Of a DNA stretch of 64,000 bases, positions 60,570 through 64,000 are shown piece by piece. Under the pieces are notes generated by a model. It did no database searches and was not told the origin of the DNA. It was given only the letters and a program-made list of their open reading frames with translations. Position 1 is the first letter of the stretch. Each line of letters opens with the position of its first letter. The stretch is from Amycolatopsis acididurans. Its GTDB lineage: Bacteria > Actinomycetota > Actinomycetes > Mycobacteriales > Pseudonocardiaceae. Location: positions 1 to 64,000 of the forward strand of contig NZ_JAAXLS010000002.1 in assembly GCF_012328925.1 (NCBI RefSeq). The letters run 5' to 3'. The translations under genes were made by a program, and so were the position numbers.

Positions 60570-60900
60570 GTCCCTGATCCTCTCCGGGCGTGGCGCGATC
60601 GCGGCTCAGCTGCATGCCAGCCTCAGGGCGCCGCGCTCCGGCTTCGGCCTGGGCAGCCGGGTACATCGCAATCAGCGCCTCACGCAGTGCCGCGCGTAAC
60701 CGTCCAACCTGGACCGGGCTGAACGAGAGCATGTCGGCTCCGGTGGCGAGCGTCAACCTGTCTACCGCCGTGGACACCCAGACATCCGTACGGTGACCAT
60801 CTCGACCTCGACAGGGCACCGACCACGCGCGGCCCGCACGGTCACGTCTGGAGACCGCCGGACATCGGTGCGTTCCCGGCCCCTTACTATGCCTCCCCAC
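60562..60900 (-). CDS. Small hypothetical protein
   Basis: A 112-residue protein: a Cys/Arg-rich N-terminal half (WSVPCRGRDGHRTDVWVS), then TLATGADMLSFSPVQVGRLR and a helix ALREALIAMYPAAQAEA. The GTG at 60900 has AAAGGGGA upstream. It overlaps the GntR gene, and pairs of this type recur beside GntR regulators on actinobacterial mobile DNA, as far as I recall. The C-terminal LSFSPVQVGRLRAALREALI is the most protein-like part. Function unknown. Confidence 0.55.
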   Translation of the reverse strand: MGRHSKGPGTHRCPAVSRRDRAGRAWSVPCRGRDGHRTDVWVSTAVDRLTLATGADMLSFSPVQVGRLRAALREALIAMYPAAQAEAGARRPEAGMQLSRDRATPGEDQGHE

Positions 60901-60993
60901 GCCAATCCCCTTTCTTAAAAGCCAGACTCTGCGAGTTTCGCTAGGTTTTCATCGTCGACGGACTGATCCGGCGCGTTGTCGAATTCCTCCGGA

Positions 60994-61221
60994 TCAGCGT
61001 GAAGCTACGGGTCCTTTTCCGTAGAAGCGCCGTGTCTCGATGGAGCCATCGCGACGCTGTATCGTGACGATACTGGGCTGGTTCGCCTGGGCAAGACGGG
61101 CAGCAGCGTTGACCGCATCCCGCTTGCGCCCGTGGTGAGACAAGACTTCGTTCTGACGCGTGACGTCCCAGTCACCTGCGATCGGCGAAACCCAATACTG
61201 CTGGTGCGCGCTTTGATGCAT
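60994..61221 (-). CDS. DUF2188-type small protein
   Basis: A 75-residue protein with the DUF2188 pattern: YWVSPIAGDWDVTR, then SHHGRKRDAVNAAARLAQAN and VTIQRRDGSIETRRFYGKGP. ATG 61221 with GAGG about 6 bases upstream is the chosen start; an upstream ATG at 61260 lies within the GntR gene. Members are small, widespread and uncharacterised. It is 8 bases downstream of GntR regulator 2, in the same direction. Confidence 0.75.
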   Translation of the reverse strand: MHQSAHQQYWVSPIAGDWDVTRQNEVLSHHGRKRDAVNAAARLAQANQPSIVTIQRRDGSIETRRFYGKGPVASR

Positions 61222-61228
61222 TGATGCC

Positions 61229-61753
61229 TCACCACTTCTGGTCAGATTCGTCATAGTCATTGCTAAGAAGGTGCGCCCGGGCCCGCTTCAGATCGTCGAC
61301 AAGCTTTTCCGACAACACGACAGCGCCGCCGCTCTCGACACGCATTTGCACGGCCGGGCCTGCCGCGGTGACGCGGCGCTCGATCGACACCGGCGCTGAC
61401 GTTCCGGCGAGATCGACACCCTCGATGATCCTCCGGGGCACCTCAGCGCTGCGCTCGGATTCCCGGGTCTCTTGCCGCTGCCCCGAGCTCGCGACATACG
61501 TACCTTTGGACCGCACGGTAACTACGAGCCCGCGCTCCCGCAACAGCCTTGTCGCCTGCCGGACCGTTCCCAAGGACACGTCGTACTGCGCGGCAAGGTG
61601 GCCCTCCGCTGGCAGTGGGTCAGTGCGACGCAGGTCGCCTGCGGCGATGCGATCGGCCAAGTGTTCGGCCACCATTTCGTACAGATAGCGACTTGGTGCT
61701 GCGATCGGGTTGAATGGCCGCGCGTTCTGATGAGCCGGACTTTCGTCACTCAT
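61229..61753 (-). CDS. GntR-family regulator 2
   Basis: A 174-residue winged-helix regulator: YLYEMVAEHLADRIAAGDLR, LAAQYDVSLGTVRQATRLLR and LVVTVRSKGTYVASSG are the GntR DNA-binding domain; the short C-terminus is mixed. It is similar in build to GntR regulator 1 but not a duplicate. ATG 61753 overlaps the stop of a 21-codon hydrophobic ORF, which likely couples its translation; it has no strong ribosome site of its own. Confidence 0.83.
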   Translation of the reverse strand: MSDESPAHQNARPFNPIAAPSRYLYEMVAEHLADRIAAGDLRRTDPLPAEGHLAAQYDVSLGTVRQATRLLRERGLVVTVRSKGTYVASSGQRQETRESERSAEVPRRIIEGVDLAGTSAPVSIERRVTAAGPAVQMRVESGGAVVLSEKLVDDLKRARAHLLSNDYDESDQKW

Positions 61754-61815
61754 GACGTGATCACCGCAAGCGTCCACAGTAGGTACCAGCCGTGCGAGCC
61801 ATTGCTGTTAGCCAT
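61750..61815 (-). CDS. 21-residue hydrophobic small ORF coupled to GntR regulator 2
   Basis: MANSNGSHGWYLLWTLAVIT plus Ser, behind a strong ribosome site (AAGGAGTGATC before the ATG at 61815). The stop overlaps the GntR start as ATGA. The second half is a short membrane-like helix. It could be a leader peptide ensuring GntR translation or a tiny membrane protein. Confidence 0.5.
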   Translation of the reverse strand: MANSNGSHGWYLLWTLAVITS

Positions 61816-61981
61816 GATCACTCCTTCCACGTGCCGTCGTGGCTGCGAAAACGGTCGCTCGTCGTCGACACAACAACGTGACGGCGAGCGTGCGGAACCC
61901 TGTGCATTCGCTTGGCACACCGCCAGTCACCTGCGACAATGTGGATCGCGCCCATCGTGATTAAGGAAGAGGCCAGCCAGC

Positions 61982-63331
61982 ATGGAACGCGAACCGAAGG
62001 AAATAGCCGCGCAGCGGCGCGTTCTGGGCCAGCTCCTGGCTGCAAATCGTCAACTTGCCAACCTGACCCAGGCGCAGCTCGCGCGGCAACTGTATTGTCA
62101 CCGCACCGTAATCGTGCGCCTCGAAGCCGGGCAACGTAGTAAGGACCGCACCTTCTGGCAACGTGCAGACGATGAACTCAATGCTGGTGGCGCACTGATT
62201 GCGGCTCTTGCTGAGCTTGAGACGCTGACAGCGAACTACGAGCGCCGGATTCGCGACTCCGAAATCGCAGCCGCCCGGCGTACCATCGCAGCCTGGCGAC
62301 AGCGACCGGCGGTCACGCCCGTCCACGATCTTGATGGGGCGACTCACGATCTCGTGTCGCGGTCGCCAACACGAGCGGCGACGTCCGTCGAGCTGACCAC
62401 GAGAGCTGACCTGGCGGCGATCAAGGCGATGGCTGCTGGTTACCGCACCGCGGATCGGCAGGTTGGCGGCGGAAAACTTTACAACAATGTGCTGAGCTAT
62501 CTTCGCGCCGAGATCAGCCCACGGCTGTTGGAACCGGCGAACGGGTCGACGTGCCGTCACCTGTTCGCTGCGGCTGCCTCCCTGACGGAAATGGCCGGCT
62601 GGATGGCCCACGACAACGGGCGGGACCAGCACGCCCGGAATCACCTGGATCAGGCCTACCGGCTCGCTTCTGCGGCTGGCCACCCTAGTGTCACGGCTAA
62701 CGTGTGCGCCAGCATGAGCCACCTCGCGCGGCAGCTTGAGGCCCCGACGGACGCGGTCCGTATCGCGGAAGCCGGTCTGCGACACGCGACCCACGCTCCA
62801 GCGCGACACCGGCTATCCGCGCGCCTCCACGCGATGCGCGCCCGTAGCCTGGCCACCGTTGGCAGCACTCGCGAATGCCGCGCGGCCTTGACCACTGCGG
62901 AAGAGGCTCTCAACCGCGTGGACGGAGACGGACTTGGTGAATGGATCAGTCCGTTCGATGAAGGCGCACTGGCTAGCGAGGCCGCGTTGTGCCTCAGCGA
63001 GCTTGGCGACCTCCGGGCCGCCGAGGCACAGGCGCGCCGGGTCCTGGAGCTGCGCGTCGACGACCGGGTCCGTAGCCGCGCCTTCGGCCAACTCACCCTC
63101 GCCCAGATCCTTGTCCAGGCCGACGAGGTCGAGGAAGCTGCCGCGCTCGGCGGTCAGGTGACGGCCCTCGCCACCTCGCTCGCCTCGGCGCGCGTGCTCG
63201 CGCGCCTGGACGACCTTGCCGAAGCGCTCCAACCCTACGCCTCTCTAGCAGGAGTCGCGGAGTTCCTGGCAGACTACGACCATGCGCAAGGTAACGCGGC
63301 AGGGTCGGGCGAGGACACGTGGCCGGTGTAG
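61982..63331 (+). CDS. XRE helix-turn-helix protein with TPR-like repeats
   Basis: A 449-residue protein: N-terminal XRE DNA-binding domain (LANLTQAQLARQLYCHRTVI, then VRLEAGQRSK, residues about 20-55) and a long all-helical C-terminal part with TPR-like repeats (HLDQAYRLASAAGHPSV, AARHRL, ELGDLRAAEAQARRVLEL). Such proteins are common actinobacterial regulators responding to peptides or small signals. AAGGAAGAGG lies upstream. It overlaps the Nudix gene by 13 bases, so the two are co-expressed. Divergent from the GntR operon. Confidence 0.85.
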   Translation: MEREPKEIAAQRRVLGQLLAANRQLANLTQAQLARQLYCHRTVIVRLEAGQRSKDRTFWQRADDELNAGGALIAALAELETLTANYERRIRDSEIAAARRTIAAWRQRPAVTPVHDLDGATHDLVSRSPTRAATSVELTTRADLAAIKAMAAGYRTADRQVGGGKLYNNVLSYLRAEISPRLLEPANGSTCRHLFAAAASLTEMAGWMAHDNGRDQHARNHLDQAYRLASAAGHPSVTANVCASMSHLARQLEAPTDAVRIAEAGLRHATHAPARHRLSARLHAMRARSLATVGSTRECRAALTTAEEALNRVDGDGLGEWISPFDEGALASEAALCLSELGDLRAAEAQARRVLELRVDDRVRSRAFGQLTLAQILVQADEVEEAAALGGQVTALATSLASARVLARLDDLAEALQPYASLAGVAEFLADYDHAQGNAAGSGEDTWPV

Positions 63332-63843
63332 GTGACGCTGACGACCCTGACCGCTTTGCCTACCTTGCCGAAGGTAACGCGAAACAAGCACGCAAAAGGG
63401 TGGCTGCCGACGTACTGTTGACCGACACTGCCGGGCAGATTCTCCTGGTTAACCCGACCTACAAACCGGACTGGGACATGCCCGGTGGCATGGCGGAGGC
63501 CAACGAACCACCCCGCGCCGCCGCACGACGTGAGCTCCGTGAAGAGCTTGGCCTCGATCTTGAGGTTGGCCAACTGCTGGTCCTGGAATGGGCACCTCCC
63601 CACGGGCCGTGGGACGACACCCTGATGTTCGTCTTCGACGGCGGCACGCTAGACGATGCCACGATCGCGACTTTGCAGCCGACGGACGCCGAGCTCGACG
63701 AACTCGCCTTCATGCCAGCCGACGACGCTCGCTCTCTGCTACGTCCCTACGTCTGGCACCGGCTCAATGCCGCACTCCAAGCACGACAGGATGCGACAAC
63801 CGTGTACTTCGAGGCCCAGCAACACCAGCAGTATCGAGGCTAG
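63319..63843 (+). CDS. Nudix hydrolase
   Basis: A 174-residue Nudix protein with the full box GGMAEANEPPRAAARRELRE followed by ELGLDL (G-x5-E-x7-RE-L-x-EE-LG). N-terminal strands VAADVLLTDTAGQILLVNP are typical. It hydrolyses a nucleoside diphosphate linked to another group; substrate unknown. GTG 63319 lies inside the end of the XRE gene. XRE-Nudix pairs occur in actinobacteria, and Nudix proteins also occur in integrative elements (Pif of pSAM2). The stop overlaps the convergent oxidase gene by 4 bases. Confidence 0.87.
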   Translation: MAGVGDADDPDRFAYLAEGNAKQARKRVAADVLLTDTAGQILLVNPTYKPDWDMPGGMAEANEPPRAAARRELREELGLDLEVGQLLVLEWAPPHGPWDDTLMFVFDGGTLDDATIATLQPTDAELDELAFMPADDARSLLRPYVWHRLNAALQARQDATTVYFEAQQHQQYRG

Positions 63844-64000
63844 TTTCGTACCAAGCCTGGGCGGAGAATGTTGCGCGGGTCGTAGCGTTGCTTGGCCGCT
63901 GCCAGGCCAGCCCACGTCGGGCCGTAGTGGCTGCGCCAATCAGCCTCGTCGAACGGGATTGTCCCAACTGGATAGACGGTGCCCGCGCTTTCGAGTGCTG
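63840..64000 (-). CDS. FAD-linked oxidase, C-terminal end (runs off the window)
   Basis: The minus strand from the right edge encodes AGTVYPVGTIPFDEADWRSH, YGPTWAGLAAAKQRYDPRN and ILRPGLVRN before the stop at 63840. The WRSHYG...AKQRYDPRNILRPG ending is the C-terminus of FAD-binding (PCMH/cytokinin-dehydrogenase-like) oxidases. Only about 52 residues are inside the window, so the substrate cannot be discussed. Confidence 0.75.
   Translation of the reverse strand, partial: ALESAGTVYPVGTIPFDEADWRSHYGPTWAGLAAAKQRYDPRNILRPGLVRN

Noticed and set aside
61818..62045. Small minus-strand frame ending VSTTSDRFRSHDGTWKE
   Set aside because: It has no ribosome site and no similarity that I recognise; it only overlaps the ribosome site of the 21-residue ORF.
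1..64000. CRISPR array or rRNA genes
   Set aside because: No regularly spaced short repeats and no rRNA-like conserved stretches were seen on either strand.

Overview
The window reads as one stretch of a high-GC actinobacterial chromosome, most likely Pseudonocardiales (Amycolatopsis-like) or a close mce-bearing relative. The grounds are a complete YrbE/Mce lipid-import operon with an MceG ATPase, many acyl-CoA, crotonase and P450 genes, GTG/TTG starts, and GC-rich third codon positions. The genus is an inference; no rRNA or other marker gene is present.

Layout. (1) 1-20.1 kb is a lipid or terpenoid-type catabolic region. It opens with a truncated FAD oxidoreductase, then a thiolase / FadB / AMACR-type racemase / metallo-hydrolase operon (1674-7313). 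A tandem TetR regulator (7314-8495, minus) is divergent from an eleven-kb operon (8640-20098) of a 6-oxocamphor-hydrolase-like crotonase, acyl-CoA ligase, P450, enoyl-CoA hydratase, HMG-CoA-lyase-like protein, two acyl-CoA dehydrogenases, zinc alcohol dehydrogenase, phytoene-desaturase-like oxidoreductase and quinone reductase. (2) 20.1-32.8 kb holds regulators and smaller beta-oxidation operons: a TetR/SDR divergent pair, a frameshifted LuxR-type ATPase regulator flanked by a 42-bp repeat, two more tandem TetR regulators, a double-hotdog thioesterase, an acyl-CoA dehydrogenase, SDRs and two crotonases, with remnants of a ligase and a thiolase. (3) 33.8-44.0 kb is the operon yrbEA-yrbEB-mceA-F plus two Mce-associated proteins. 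It is followed by a convergent TetR gene and by the operon 44990-53762 carrying an SDR, SCP2 protein, P450, MceG, ECF sigma factor, acyl-CoA ligase, aldehyde dehydrogenase, ferredoxin and ferredoxin reductase. (4) 53.8-64 kb is accessory DNA: an AbrB-like protein with a possible recombinase fragment, a two-gene short-Argonaute / SIR2-APAZ (SPARSA-type) defence system, a divergent membrane-anchored PD-(D/E)XK nuclease-like protein, an ORF broken by a stop codon, two GntR regulators with small partners, an XRE-TPR protein, a Nudix hydrolase and the end of a FAD oxidase.

Regulation visible in the DNA. Three operator families stand out. Type A is a 16-bp near-palindrome (TAGTGAATATTAACTA-like) at six places. 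One copy lies between each of the three Mce3R-like tandem TetR genes and its divergent catabolic operon, and others precede the thiolase operon, the ligase remnant/crotonase pair and the mce upstream region. Type B is ACATAA-N6-TTATGT at four places: twice upstream of the mce operon, once between the single-domain TetR gene and the SDR/P450/mceG operon, and once before the ferredoxin. This suggests one TetR regulon joining import, oxidation and electron supply. Type C is a 9-bp-arm inverted repeat between the TetR and SDR genes at 20.8 kb.

How the genes may work together (inference). The Mce complex with MceG would import a lipid-like, possibly terpenoid or steroid-like compound. P450s with the ferredoxin pair, alcohol and aldehyde dehydrogenases would make a carboxylate, ligases would form the CoA ester, and racemase, dehydrogenases, crotonases and thiolase would shorten it. 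The 6-oxocamphor-hydrolase-like enzyme points to retro-Claisen opening of a cyclic diketone. The substrate cannot be read from sequence alone.
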